Positions 17,216-27,118 of a stretch of 64,000 nt of DNA are shown in pieces. A model generated the notes under the pieces. That model was not told the origin of the DNA and ran no database searches. It saw nothing but the letters and a program-made list of their open reading frames with translations. This DNA is from JAAFHB01 sp942493325. Its GTDB lineage: Bacteria; Bacteroidota; Bacteroidia; Bacteroidales; Prolixibacteraceae. Position 1 is the first letter of the stretch; every line of letters begins with the position of its first letter. The stretch is from contig OW818689.1 in NCBI GenBank assembly GCA_942493325.1, forward strand, positions 1,984,001 through 2,048,000. The letters run 5' to 3'. The translations under genes and the position numbers were made by a program.

Positions 17216-17374
17216 GGCTGATGTTTTATTAAGTAATGGTTTATGAATGTACTATCAACTGTCAACAAAAACTGTTTACTGCAAAAATAATTTCATTTAT
17301 CAAAACTAAGAAATAATGTTGAAATATTTCGTACAACATTGGGTATACACCGATAAATACCTGATTAAATCTAT

Positions 17375-17382
17375 TAATTTTG
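17375..17382 (+). promoter_or_regulatory. Candidate -7 promoter box for the SMP-30 gene
   Basis: TAATTTTG fits TAnnTTTG and lies 21 bases before the ATG at 17404. This favours 17404 over the in-frame ATG at 17380, which would overlap the box. Confidence 0.4.
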
Positions 17383-17403
17383 AAATATACAAAATCTGCT
17401 AAT

Positions 17404-18360
17404 ATGAGAACCGAATCACGCAACCGGACTAATTTGTTTTCCCCTAATTGTTTAAAGCCATTAATCAGCACGGCAGCCTTTGTGCTGGTGATGATTATGA
17501 TGGTTCATAACCTTACATTTGGAAAAACAAAAGAAAAAACCTTAATCGCCAAAGGGGCAAAACCGGAAAAACTGGCCGGTGATTTTAATTTTACCGAAGG
17601 ACCCGCATGCGACCGTGAAGGGAATATATTCTTTACCGATCAGCCCAATAACAAGATTTTAAAGTGGTCGACTGATAATAAGCTGACAGTTTTCGGGGAG
17701 AATTTAGGCCGGGCTAATGGCTTGTATTTCGATAAGAAAGGGAACCTGATCAGTTGCTCTGATGAAAAAAATGAGCTCTGGTCGATTGATCCAAACGGTA
17801 AGGTGACCGTACTGGTCAAAGATTTTGAGGGTAAAAAACTGAACGGACCCAATGATCTGTGGATTGCACCCAATGGGGGTATTTACCTTACTGATCCTTT
17901 TTACAAGCGTCCCTGGTGGGATCACCAAACCACAGAGCAGGACGGTGAGCATGTTTATTACCTCGCACCAGGAGCCACGAAACTAATCAGGGTGGCGACT
18001 GACTTCGAAAGACCAAACGGTATAATAGGCACACCCGACGGAAAATACTTATATGTCGCCGATATCAAAGCCAACAAAACATGGCGGTATTCAGTCAATG
18101 CAGATGGAACACTATCAGGGAAAAAACTTTTTGCTGAACTGGGTTCGGATGGAATGACCATTGATGCCAAAGGGAATATCTACCTGACCGGCAAAGGAGT
18201 AATTGTCTATAATCGCGCCGGGGAACTGATTGAAAAAATCCCGGTTGAAGAAAATTGGACAGCCAATGTTTGTTTTGGCGGAAAGGACCGCAATCTGCTG
18301 TTTATCACCGCTTCAAAATCGGTCTACGGCTTAAAAATGAATGTGAAGGGAGCCCGGTAA
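17404..18360 (+). CDS. SMP-30/gluconolactonase-like exported protein
   Basis: A six-bladed beta-propeller of the SMP-30/gluconolactonase/LRE family, 318 residues from ATG 17404. A long N-region precedes a signal-type hydrophobic stretch (STAAFVLVMIMMVHNL), so it is periplasmic or anchored. Metal-site motifs of the family are present: NFTEGPACDREGNIFFTD (Glu), GPNDLWIAPNGGIYLTDPF (Asn/Asp) and the RPNGIIGTPDGKYLYVAD blade. Members hydrolyse sugar lactones with a divalent metal. The adjacent rhamnosidase PUL suggests a sugar-lactone substrate, but this is inference. It is 607 bp upstream of the first susC and probably a separate transcript. Confidence 0.85.
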   Translation: MRTESRNRTNLFSPNCLKPLISTAAFVLVMIMMVHNLTFGKTKEKTLIAKGAKPEKLAGDFNFTEGPACDREGNIFFTDQPNNKILKWSTDNKLTVFGENLGRANGLYFDKKGNLISCSDEKNELWSIDPNGKVTVLVKDFEGKKLNGPNDLWIAPNGGIYLTDPFYKRPWWDHQTTEQDGEHVYYLAPGATKLIRVATDFERPNGIIGTPDGKYLYVADIKANKTWRYSVNADGTLSGKKLFAELGSDGMTIDAKGNIYLTGKGVIVYNRAGELIEKIPVEENWTANVCFGGKDRNLLFITASKSVYGLKMNVKGAR

Positions 18361-18967
18361 ACGATCTCGAAGATTTTCATATAGTTTTAATAATTTTTGT
18401 GCATAAGAGCTGCCGAAATAACGTTTTTGTTTCGCTTTTAGCCATTTTTTATCTAAATTTGAATTGATTCTTTGTAACCGGAAGGTACGATTCGAAGTTT
18501 TAAAGTGTTTAAATCCGGTTTTTTGATGATCCTGCCCAAATAAAAATTACAATTTATTGAACATTCGGGCGGGATATTGGTTAAAAATGCAGGTATTGTT
18601 ATGGTCCCAAAACAAAAAAGCCGGCACTTGTAAGATCAGATGAAAGGTTAACGTGGGTATAATTCCGTACGAAAAACCGGACTAAACGGATCCGAAACCA
18701 ATGATATTCACGCAAAATCTTATATGAAGTAGCTAAAGGCAGGCTCATAACGATGAATTTTATGAGTATGAAGAAGTAAACTTAATTACTATTCTAAAAA
18801 TTATCTGCCTATGATCTAAAACTCCGGCTAACAAGATTGAACATCAACTACCTAAAGATAGAAGAGCGCTCCAACGCTCCCCTATCAGGAATTTCGTACT
18901 TGGAATACGAACTAAATTAAACATTAAATCCCGAAAGGGATAAGTCTAATCACAATTTTACAAATCT
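18361..18967 (+). promoter_or_regulatory. 607-bp gene-free region upstream of the first susC
   Basis: No gene is supported. TAAATTTG at 18454-18461 fits the -7 consensus, with TTTG at 18426-18429 as a distant -33 candidate; use as the PUL promoter would imply a leader of about 500 bases. Short palindromic words near 18865-18880 (GAGCG...CGCTC) and 18928-18940 (ATCCC...GGGAT) belong to the micro-palindrome set found elsewhere in the window. Confidence 0.4.
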
Positions 18968-21900
18968 ATGAAATTAAAATCAGTATTCACTGCATTGGGA
19001 TCCCATTCCTATGCAAGACTAATCCGGATTATAAAACTTATAGTCTTTTTATTTCTGGTATCCTTGCTGCAAACAACTGCAACTATTTTGGTCGCAGCAC
19101 AGCAGGATGGCAAGGTCACAGGCAAAGTAACCGATCAGACCGGGGCATCTATTCCGGGCGTTTCGGTTGTTGTAGCCGGAACTACCAATGGTACGATAAC
19201 GGATATCGACGGAAATTACACATTGGGAAATATCCCTGACGATGCAACTTTGCAGTTTTCGTTCGTTGGGATGAAAACGCAGAAGATAGTTGTTCAGGGT
19301 AAAGCTGTAATTGATGTGGTACTCGAAGAAGACAAACTGGCTTTGGATGAAGTTATTGTCATCGGGTACGGTACAGCCAGGCGTCAGGATTATACGGGGG
19401 CGGTGAGTTCCGTAAAAATGGAAGGTACTGCTGTTTCGCTTATGCCCAATATGAATGCGCTGGAATCGCTGAAGGGAAATGTCTCAGGATTAAATATTGG
19501 TGCCACTACCACAGCCGGAGGTGAACCGAGTATGTTGATCCGGGGTCAAAGATCAGTATACGGGGATAATAATCCACTGATTATCCTGGATGGAGTTATT
19601 TATCTGGGCAGTATCAATGATATAAATCCAAATGACATCGCAACTATCGATGTTTTAAAAGATGCAGTATCTGCCTCTGTTTATGGGTCACGCTCGGCCA
19701 ATGGAGTAATTGCGATTACAACCAAAAAGGGAAGTTCTGCCAAACCGGTAATCACTTTTAATGTTTCATCTGGTATCCAGTCATGGCAAAACCGTCCGAA
19801 TATAATGAAAGGTGCCCAGTGGATTGAAGTTGTTAATGCCCGTAATCAATATACACCGGGATCGGTAGACTGGATGAAGTCCGGAGAAACAGCCAATTAT
19901 CAGGCCGGCAAAGAAACCAATTGGCTGGATGAATCGACTCACGTAGGTGTCATCCAGGATTACCAGGTTGCTGTATCCGGAATGTCAGAGGGGGTCAATT
20001 ATTACATATCGACATCATATAATAAAAATAAAGGTGTAGTCATTGGCGATGAATTTGATCGTATTTCAATTCTGGGAAAGATTAACACTAAAATCACAAG
20101 CTGGTTGAACATAGGAGCTGACGCCAGTTATTCAAATCGTGATTACTCAGGTTTCCCGGCAAGTATTTCTGCCGCACAAACAATGTCGCCGTATGGTGTT
20201 ATGTTCCGTGACGATAAGGGTAATCTTGAAAAATACCCTTACACGCAATCTTCGATCAATCCATTGTGGGGGGTGAACGACGGAACACGTGAGAATCTCG
20301 ACAAGCGTCAAAATTTCAGGTTAAACACAAATGCAGTCGTTAACTTCAAATGGATCAAAGGCTTAACATTTCGTCTAAATTACCTGATGAATCTTGATAA
20401 AAACAGATCCGGCAATTTTTATTATGAAGATTATTACGTAAAAGAAGGCGAAGGACTTGCGCGTTATGAGCCGGCAACAATTTCAGGCTTCCTTGCAAGT
20501 GCCAACGGGAACCTGGATAATAATACCACATATAGTTATGTCATTGATAACATCCTTAATTATAATAACAGATTTGGCAAGCATAGTGTTGATGGAACAG
20601 CGGTAGCTACACGTGACTCGCGAAAATACGAAGATATCAATTCCACGGCAAATGACTTTAAGGCCAATGGGAATACTCTTCTCGGCATGTGGGGATTGCA
20701 TACTGGAACTTTTCCCCATATTATACTGAATGGAGATCTTCGCAGAAATATTGGATACCTTGGTCGTTTAAGTTATTCCTTCAATGATAAGTATTACTTT
20801 ACCAGTTCCTTCCGGCGCGACGGGGCCTCTGTTTTTGGAGCTTATACCAAATGGGGGAATTTTGGTGCTGCCGGTCTGGCATGGAAAATTACTGAAGAAA
20901 ATTTCATAAAGTCATTTACTCCACTTAACAATTTAAAATTAAAACTTTCCTGGGGGCAAAACGGTAGTCAGGGAGCAGGTCCTTATGCCACACTATCAAA
21001 AATGGCCAGTGGTCCCACCGGAGGATATCGTTATGAATTCTCTGATGCCCAGGGTAAAATAAATTATGGACTTGTCCAGACCACCCTCGGAAATTATGGT
21101 TTAGGGTGGGAAAAAACCGAATCATGGAATACCGGCTTTGAGTCTTCATGGATTGAAAACCGCTTGTCTGTTGATCTGGATATTTATTTTTCGAAAACAA
21201 CTGACCAGATTTTCATTCGTCAGATTCCTGTTATGACAGGGTTTAAGACCATTGTCACTTCACTCGGGCAGGTAAACAATTCCGGGGTGGACTTAACTGT
21301 ACGCTCAGTCAATATTCAAAACAGGGAGCTGACCTGGAATACCTCAGTAATCTTTTGGAAGAACAACAACAAAGTGGTGAAACTCTATGGTGAAGATAAA
21401 GATGGTGATGGTCGGGAGGATGACGATATAGCCAACAGTTTGTTTATCGGGAAATCGCTTGGCGCGATATACGGCTTCAAACAGGATGGAATTGTACAGA
21501 CTGACGATACGGAATATATTGCCTTAACACAGGCGGCTCCCGGTGCCCCTAAATATGCCGACCTTGATAATGTTCCGGGTATCACGGCAACTGACCGTAC
21601 CATTCTTGGCTATACCAAGGAAAATTTCAGACTCAATATGACTAATAATGTGATCTATAAAAATTTCGAGTTCTATATGCTCATTTCCGGAATTTTTGGT
21701 GGAAACAACTATTATTTACAAAATAATACTCCTGCCTACATGACCGCAGGTACGGGGAGGTTTAACGATAATATGACTTACAAACCTTACTGGACACCCG
21801 AAAACAAAAGTAATGTTTACCCTTCCGCAACATTCCCGGGAGACGGGCGTTTTCGAGGTTTGCAATCGCGGGGATTTGTCCGTATCCAGGATATTTCACT

Positions 21901-22090
21901 TTCGTATACCTTTAAACAACCCTGGGTAAAGTCTGCCAATATTGAAGCATTGAAAGTGTTTTTTGCTGCCAAAAATTTAGCGGTTATTTCCAACTGGAAG
22001 GGTGGCGATCCTGAAACAGGAGCGACCTACCTTTCAAACACATTCCCGGTTGTTTCAATCTTTTCAATTGGCGCAAACATCAGTTTCTAA
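18968..22090 (+). CDS. SusC/RagA-type TonB-dependent transporter (PUL 1)
   Basis: Outer-membrane transporter of 1,040 residues importing oligosaccharides with its SusD partner. A long N-region with signal segment (about 23-42) is followed by a CarboxypepD_reg-like domain (about 53-128) opening GKVTGKVTDQTGASIPGVSV. The TonB-box-like segment LDEVIVIGYGTARRQDYTG follows, then a plug ending KDAVSASVYGSRSANGVIAI. The remainder is barrel strands ending SIGANISF with a terminal Phe. susD follows after 19 bp. It lacks an N-terminal DUF4974/anti-sigma-interaction extension, so ECF/anti-sigma control by this protein is unlikely. The linked GH106 suggests a rhamnose-containing ligand. Confidence 0.95.
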   Translation: MKLKSVFTALGSHSYARLIRIIKLIVFLFLVSLLQTTATILVAAQQDGKVTGKVTDQTGASIPGVSVVVAGTTNGTITDIDGNYTLGNIPDDATLQFSFVGMKTQKIVVQGKAVIDVVLEEDKLALDEVIVIGYGTARRQDYTGAVSSVKMEGTAVSLMPNMNALESLKGNVSGLNIGATTTAGGEPSMLIRGQRSVYGDNNPLIILDGVIYLGSINDINPNDIATIDVLKDAVSASVYGSRSANGVIAITTKKGSSAKPVITFNVSSGIQSWQNRPNIMKGAQWIEVVNARNQYTPGSVDWMKSGETANYQAGKETNWLDESTHVGVIQDYQVAVSGMSEGVNYYISTSYNKNKGVVIGDEFDRISILGKINTKITSWLNIGADASYSNRDYSGFPASISAAQTMSPYGVMFRDDKGNLEKYPYTQSSINPLWGVNDGTRENLDKRQNFRLNTNAVVNFKWIKGLTFRLNYLMNLDKNRSGNFYYEDYYVKEGEGLARYEPATISGFLASANGNLDNNTTYSYVIDNILNYNNRFGKHSVDGTAVATRDSRKYEDINSTANDFKANGNTLLGMWGLHTGTFPHIILNGDLRRNIGYLGRLSYSFNDKYYFTSSFRRDGASVFGAYTKWGNFGAAGLAWKITEENFIKSFTPLNNLKLKLSWGQNGSQGAGPYATLSKMASGPTGGYRYEFSDAQGKINYGLVQTTLGNYGLGWEKTESWNTGFESSWIENRLSVDLDIYFSKTTDQIFIRQIPVMTGFKTIVTSLGQVNNSGVDLTVRSVNIQNRELTWNTSVIFWKNNNKVVKLYGEDKDGDGREDDDIANSLFIGKSLGAIYGFKQDGIVQTDDTEYIALTQAAPGAPKYADLDNVPGITATDRTILGYTKENFRLNMTNNVIYKNFEFYMLISGIFGGNNYYLQNNTPAYMTAGTGRFNDNMTYKPYWTPENKSNVYPSATFPGDGRFRGLQSRGFVRIQDISLSYTFKQPWVKSANIEALKVFFAAKNLAVISNWKGGDPETGATYLSNTFPVVSIFSIGANISF

Positions 22091-22109
22091 TAATTAACAG
22101 AATAAGATT

Positions 22110-23897
22110 ATGAAAAAGATAAAATATATTTCAGGCATCATCTTCCTGCTGCTCACATTGAGTACGGTAAGTTGCGATGACAATCAATTCCTGGTCGAAA
22201 AACCTACAACATTTTATACCGTCGACAATGCCTTTTCTGCCTCTTCACAGGTTGATCAGGTTCTGGTTTCCATTTATTCTCACCTGAGAGATTTATGGGC
22301 GAATCCGACCGAACAGGCCTGGATCTTTAATTTCAGGTTCAAAGGGACTGACATGTATGATGTTCCCATTATCCGCAGGAGCGGTACTTTTGCCGATTAC
22401 GGAACCATCAATCCAAATCACGACACATTTTACCAGGTATATTCCACATGGTATTATGTAATTCAAAGAGCAAACCTTGCATTATACGCTGCTGAATTGC
22501 CAAATCTTTCATGGTCATCTCCTGCAGAGAAAGCCTATGTGGTGGCTCAGGCCCGCTTTTTCAGAGCTTTTGCCTACCGTAACCTGGCTGAACTTTTTGG
22601 AGGAGTATCAATTGTTAAAGAAGTTATAACACTTCCCAAATATGATTTCGCACGGGCCACCCGAATAGAAACCTACCAGTTCGCTATCGATGAAATGGAA
22701 GCAATTCTTAACGACCTTCCCGAGACTACAAGCAGTGGAGGACGGGTTGTCAGGGGTGCAGCACAGCATAACCTAAGTCAGTTATACCTTGCACTGGGCA
22801 CTCAATTGGCATCCGATGGTAATAACAACGGTGCACAGGCTGCTTTCACAAAATCAATAACCTACGCAAGTCAGGTAATCGACGGAGGAAAATATTCATT
22901 GATTAAAGCCCGGTACGGTACCCGGAGAAGTCTGACATCAATCAGCATAAACGTTTACCAGGGAGGTACAGCAAGCACTCCGGTTGATACAGTTCAGCAA
23001 ACCACGAATTACTTCTGGGATATGTTCCAGGAAGGGAATGTCAACTACCAGGACGGGAATACAGAATGTATCTGGGCTTTGCAGATTGACTATGCAGCTT
23101 ACAAAGCAGAAGACGGCAATTCCAAACTGCCTTATTCACGTACTTATGGACCTGTTTTCCGCGATGTTGCCAAAACCTGGTTTACAGGAACTCTTGAAGA
23201 TGTCGGCGGACGTGGTATTTCACAGGTAAATCTCACGATGTATTCGCGCGATAGTATTTATGGCGGTAAATGGGCTGGTGACATGCGTAATTCAGATATC
23301 GTTTTCCGCAGGCGATTCAAGGGTAACGTAAGTGCTTCTCCATACTTCAAGCAGGTGGTACCCTGGAATCTGATGTATACCGGAAGTTCAGATCCAAATA
23401 CCAATCTCAATAACCGAAGCGAAGTTTATCCGGTTTCGTGTAAAATCGCAACCGATAAATATACCGGGCTGGCCGATGGCGAAAATATGAGTAATCTCTT
23501 TCGGGATGACTATTTCATTCGTCTTCCCGAAACGATTTTGCTTCGTGCAGAAGCCAAACAACGGAGCGGTGACAAGGCCGGTGCAGCAGCCGATGTTAAT
23601 TTACTCAGGGACCGTGCACAATGTACCTATAAAGTCACAGCCGGTGATATGGACGACAATTTCAAGACCATTCTCGATGAACGTGCCCGCGAACTTATTT
23701 ATGAAGAATGTCGCTGGAATACCCTGCTGCGTATGGGAGGAACCATTGCTGTTGACAGGATCAAAAAGTACGCCTACTGGCCCGAAACAGCAGCAACGCT
23801 GACGTTCAATTATAATGTATGGCCTATTCCACAACTGGTAATCGATTCCAATACTGAAGCAATCATTGAACAAAACCCGGCCTGGGCTAATAAATAA
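22110..23897 (+). CDS. SusD/RagB-type surface glycan-binding lipoprotein (PUL 1)
   Basis: Cell-surface lipoprotein of 595 residues that caps the SusC pore and binds glycan. The lipobox ends at Cys22 (LSTVSCDDNQ), followed by the normal start FLVEKPTTFYTVDNAF. TPR-like helices with the family signature AYVVAQARFFRAFAYRNLAE lie near residue 150, and the C-terminal LDERARELIYEECRWNTLLR block is near 520. Full length. It is 19 bp after its susC and 101 bp before the GH106 gene, with a hairpin terminator between that may allow partial read-through. Confidence 0.95.
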   Translation: MKKIKYISGIIFLLLTLSTVSCDDNQFLVEKPTTFYTVDNAFSASSQVDQVLVSIYSHLRDLWANPTEQAWIFNFRFKGTDMYDVPIIRRSGTFADYGTINPNHDTFYQVYSTWYYVIQRANLALYAAELPNLSWSSPAEKAYVVAQARFFRAFAYRNLAELFGGVSIVKEVITLPKYDFARATRIETYQFAIDEMEAILNDLPETTSSGGRVVRGAAQHNLSQLYLALGTQLASDGNNNGAQAAFTKSITYASQVIDGGKYSLIKARYGTRRSLTSISINVYQGGTASTPVDTVQQTTNYFWDMFQEGNVNYQDGNTECIWALQIDYAAYKAEDGNSKLPYSRTYGPVFRDVAKTWFTGTLEDVGGRGISQVNLTMYSRDSIYGGKWAGDMRNSDIVFRRRFKGNVSASPYFKQVVPWNLMYTGSSDPNTNLNNRSEVYPVSCKIATDKYTGLADGENMSNLFRDDYFIRLPETILLRAEAKQRSGDKAGAAADVNLLRDRAQCTYKVTAGDMDDNFKTILDERARELIYEECRWNTLLRMGGTIAVDRIKKYAYWPETAATLTFNYNVWPIPQLVIDSNTEAIIEQNPAWANK

Positions 23898-23920
23898 TGG
23901 TTAATTCTAAAATTTCAGGG

Positions 23921-23956
23921 CAGGGACGACTTTTCACGAAGCTGTCCCTGTTTTAT
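23921..23956 (+). terminator. Hairpin terminator/attenuator between susD and GH106
   Basis: CAGGGAC at 23921 pairs with GTCCCTG ending at 23950, with two mismatches nearer the loop, and is followed by TTTTATT. Its place inside a PUL suggests it lowers enzyme expression relative to susCD. Confidence 0.55.
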
Positions 23957-23998
23957 TACCATCAGATTGTCTACTTTTGAAGTTAAACTTTTACCCGG

Positions 23999-26900
23999 AT
24001 GATAAAACTAACACTTGTTATCGTGATCCTGTCCGCCTTTTTTACGGCTTCGGGACAGACTCCCAACACTTTGAATACCGACCGTACGGTGAGTTATTCA
24101 CAACTCGAAAACGGTTTTCACAATCCGCCATCCGAATCACGCCTGCGCTGTTACTGGTGGTGGCTCAACAGCATGGCGACCAAAGAATCGATTACCCGCG
24201 ATTTCGAAGAAATGAAAGCCAAAGGTTATGGCGGAGCATCACTCGTTGATGCAGGAAGCTCAAATTATCAGGTGGCGCTCAAAACAGCTGCAGGACCAGT
24301 ATTTATGAGTCCCGAATGGATGGATTTGTACAAACATGCTGTAAAGGAGGCCGATCGTATTGGCATCGAGCTCAGTGTTAATGTGCAAAGCGGCTGGAAT
24401 CCCGGTGCCCCGTCGATCACACCTGAATTTGCAATGAAAAAAATAGTCTGGTCAGAAATTGATGTTGCAGGCGGTAAAAAGATCAGCATTGAGTTACCCC
24501 AGCCCGAACAGAAGCTGATGTACCAGGATGTTATGGTGCAGGCTATACCTAAAATAGCGGGAGCACCCGTTAAAGGTGAAGCCATAAAAAACTGGGATAG
24601 GAAATCGTTCACCAAAGGATTTGGTTCACAAGGTATTTATCCGTTACATGATATGCGTGATGAATTTCCCGGAGAGGGCAGCGAACTTGCCATCCGGAAG
24701 GATCAGATCATTGACCTTACGGGAAAGTATAAGCAAGGGAAGCTGGAATGGGATGTACCGGCCGGAAACTGGACGATTATCCGCTATGGATATACCTGCA
24801 CAGGTGCCCGAACTTCCACCAACAGTGATGGTTGGGAAGGATTATCGGTCGATCACCTGAGCCCGAAAGCCTTCGAACTTTTCAGCAATACGGTGATAAT
24901 TCCACTAATTGAAGCCGCTCAGTCGGCGGGTAAAAGTGTGAAATTCCTTCAAACCGACAGCTGGGAAATGAATATGGTAAGTTGGACCAATCATTTTCCC
25001 GAAGAATTCCTGAAATTCAGAGGGTACGATATGCAGAAATATATGCCCGTTTTAGCCGGGCGTGTTGTTGAGAACCGCGATCAGACCAACCGTTTTCTGC
25101 ACGACTTCCGGAAAACGGTAGGCGATTGTGTAACTGAATATCACTACCGGCTGTTTTACAATCTGGCCCACAAGTACGGAATGGGTATTCATCCCGAATC
25201 GGGAGGACCACATTCTGCCCCCGTTGATGCGCTCAGGGTAATGGGAATAAGTGATTTTCCGCAGGGAGAATTCTGGGCTGTCGCCAATACCCACCGTGTA
25301 TCGGACGCGGCACGGCTCGCCGTAAAACAGAGCGCCTGTGTGGCACATACAAACGGGAAACGTTTCGTGGCTGCTGAAGGTCCGACCAGCATCGGTCCGC
25401 AATGGGAACGCTCACCCAAAGACCTCAAAGGAAATATTGACCGCGTTTTTTGTTCAGGAGTGAACCGCATTGTGTGGCACACGTTTACTTCATCACCCAA
25501 AGAGTACGGACTTCCCGGCAATGAATATTTCGCCGGGACACACCTGAATCCGAATGTTACGTGGTGGGAACAGGCCAAAGATTTTATCAGCTACCTCAAC
25601 CGGAGCAGTTTCCTGCTTCAGCAAGGGGTGGTAGCCGCCGATGTGCTCTATTATTATGGGGATGATGTGCCCAATTTTGTATTTCTGAAGGAAGAATTTC
25701 CGGAGCTTAATTTTGGCTACGACTGGGATAAATGTTCCAAAGATGTGATCTTAAACCGTGTTTCGTTTGATGGCAAAAAAATTGTGTTGCCCGATGGAAT
25801 GAGCTACCAGGTATTGGTTCTGGCACCCGAAAAAGCGATCGATCTGAACGTACTGAAAAAAGTGGAAACACTGGTAAACGCCGGGATGACTGTAATCTCA
25901 CCTCGTCCCGAAACTGTTACCGGCCTGACCGGTTTCCCGGAAAGCGACCGTGAATTAAAGGCAATTACGGAACGTTTATGGGGAAAAACTGACGGAAAAA
26001 CGATCACTGAAAATAAAGCCGGCAAAGGACGGGTTATCTGGGGCCAAAATATCAACGATGTGCTGGCGGGAATGAATGTCAGACCGGACTTCGGATTCAA
26101 AAGCAACCGTGAAAAGACAATGCTCGATTACATTCACCGAACGACCAAGACCGAAGAGATATATTTTATTGCCAACCGCTTTGCACGACAGGGAATCAAC
26201 GATTTTGAATTCCGGTACCTGACCACCCTGCCCGACCGTTACGAACAGGTCGAATGTTCATTCCGGGTAAGTGGAAAAGTTCCGAATTACTGGAATCCCA
26301 AAACAGGCGAAATGAAGGAAATTTTAACCTGGCGTGAAGAAAACGGACAGACCATAATTCCACTTCTTTTCGAACCCGAAGGTTCGGCTTTTGTGATCTT
26401 TAAAGATGCCCCGGTACAAAAGCATATTACAGCCATTCTGAAAGACGGAAAAAAATTGTTTCCGGGCAACCAGTCGGAGCCGGGGCAAATACAGCCGATC
26501 GATCTGAGTTTGAAAAACGGCAAAACAGTAATGTCGGTGAATGAACCCGGCGCATATACCTTCACATGGTCGGATGGCCGGCAGGAAGTGGTCCGTGCAG
26601 AACAATCTGCAAAGGAAACAGAACTTACCGGGAAATGGGATGTGCACTTTGATTCAAAATGGGGCGCGCCCGAAAAAACATCCATCGATGAACTCAAATC
26701 GTGGATCAATTTTGAGGAGCCGGGAATCAAATATTATTCCGGGACTGCCACCTACCTGAAGTCCTTCACCCTTACTTCGAAAGATATCAAAAATAAAATA
26801 CTGAATCTTGATCTGGGCAATGTCCAGGAGATGGCTTCTATAAAATTAAACGGACACCAGATGCAGGTAGTGTGGAGTGCACCATTCCGTTTCGACATCA

Positions 26901-27118
26901 CGCCGTTTGTAAAAGCCGGAACCAACCAGCTTGAAGTGGAGGTCGTAAACATGTGGCCAAACCGGCTTATTGGAGATGGTAAACTTCCTGTTGAGCAGCG
27001 TAAGACAAAAACAAATATCATAAAGTTCAACGCACCGGATGCCGATAAATATTTGAGGGAATCGGGGTTGATCGGACCGGTAAAAATTTTAAAAATCAAT
27101 CTGCAGAATTTGAAATAA
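23999..27118 (+). CDS. GH106 family alpha-L-rhamnosidase
   Basis: Exported 1,039-residue glycoside hydrolase. After a signal peptide (LTLVIVILSAFFTASGQ) the family opening CYWWWLNSMATKESITRDFE leads into a (beta/alpha)8 catalytic core covering roughly residues 40-600, with GIELSVNVQSGWNPGAPSI and GMGIHPESGGPHSAPVDALR as typical blocks. Acidic catalytic residues are expected in the core but I cannot assign them with certainty. The C-terminal part holds a galactose-binding-like beta-sandwich (FRFDITPFVKAGTNQLEVEV). GH106 enzymes release L-rhamnose from pectic or other rhamnosides, often calcium dependent. It is the only enzyme of PUL 1 and begins 101 bp after susD. Confidence 0.88.
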   Translation: MIKLTLVIVILSAFFTASGQTPNTLNTDRTVSYSQLENGFHNPPSESRLRCYWWWLNSMATKESITRDFEEMKAKGYGGASLVDAGSSNYQVALKTAAGPVFMSPEWMDLYKHAVKEADRIGIELSVNVQSGWNPGAPSITPEFAMKKIVWSEIDVAGGKKISIELPQPEQKLMYQDVMVQAIPKIAGAPVKGEAIKNWDRKSFTKGFGSQGIYPLHDMRDEFPGEGSELAIRKDQIIDLTGKYKQGKLEWDVPAGNWTIIRYGYTCTGARTSTNSDGWEGLSVDHLSPKAFELFSNTVIIPLIEAAQSAGKSVKFLQTDSWEMNMVSWTNHFPEEFLKFRGYDMQKYMPVLAGRVVENRDQTNRFLHDFRKTVGDCVTEYHYRLFYNLAHKYGMGIHPESGGPHSAPVDALRVMGISDFPQGEFWAVANTHRVSDAARLAVKQSACVAHTNGKRFVAAEGPTSIGPQWERSPKDLKGNIDRVFCSGVNRIVWHTFTSSPKEYGLPGNEYFAGTHLNPNVTWWEQAKDFISYLNRSSFLLQQGVVAADVLYYYGDDVPNFVFLKEEFPELNFGYDWDKCSKDVILNRVSFDGKKIVLPDGMSYQVLVLAPEKAIDLNVLKKVETLVNAGMTVISPRPETVTGLTGFPESDRELKAITERLWGKTDGKTITENKAGKGRVIWGQNINDVLAGMNVRPDFGFKSNREKTMLDYIHRTTKTEEIYFIANRFARQGINDFEFRYLTTLPDRYEQVECSFRVSGKVPNYWNPKTGEMKEILTWREENGQTIIPLLFEPEGSAFVIFKDAPVQKHITAILKDGKKLFPGNQSEPGQIQPIDLSLKNGKTVMSVNEPGAYTFTWSDGRQEVVRAEQSAKETELTGKWDVHFDSKWGAPEKTSIDELKSWINFEEPGIKYYSGTATYLKSFTLTSKDIKNKILNLDLGNVQEMASIKLNGHQMQVVWSAPFRFDITPFVKAGTNQLEVEVVNMWPNRLIGDGKLPVEQRKTKTNIIKFNAPDADKYLRESGLIGPVKILKINLQNLK

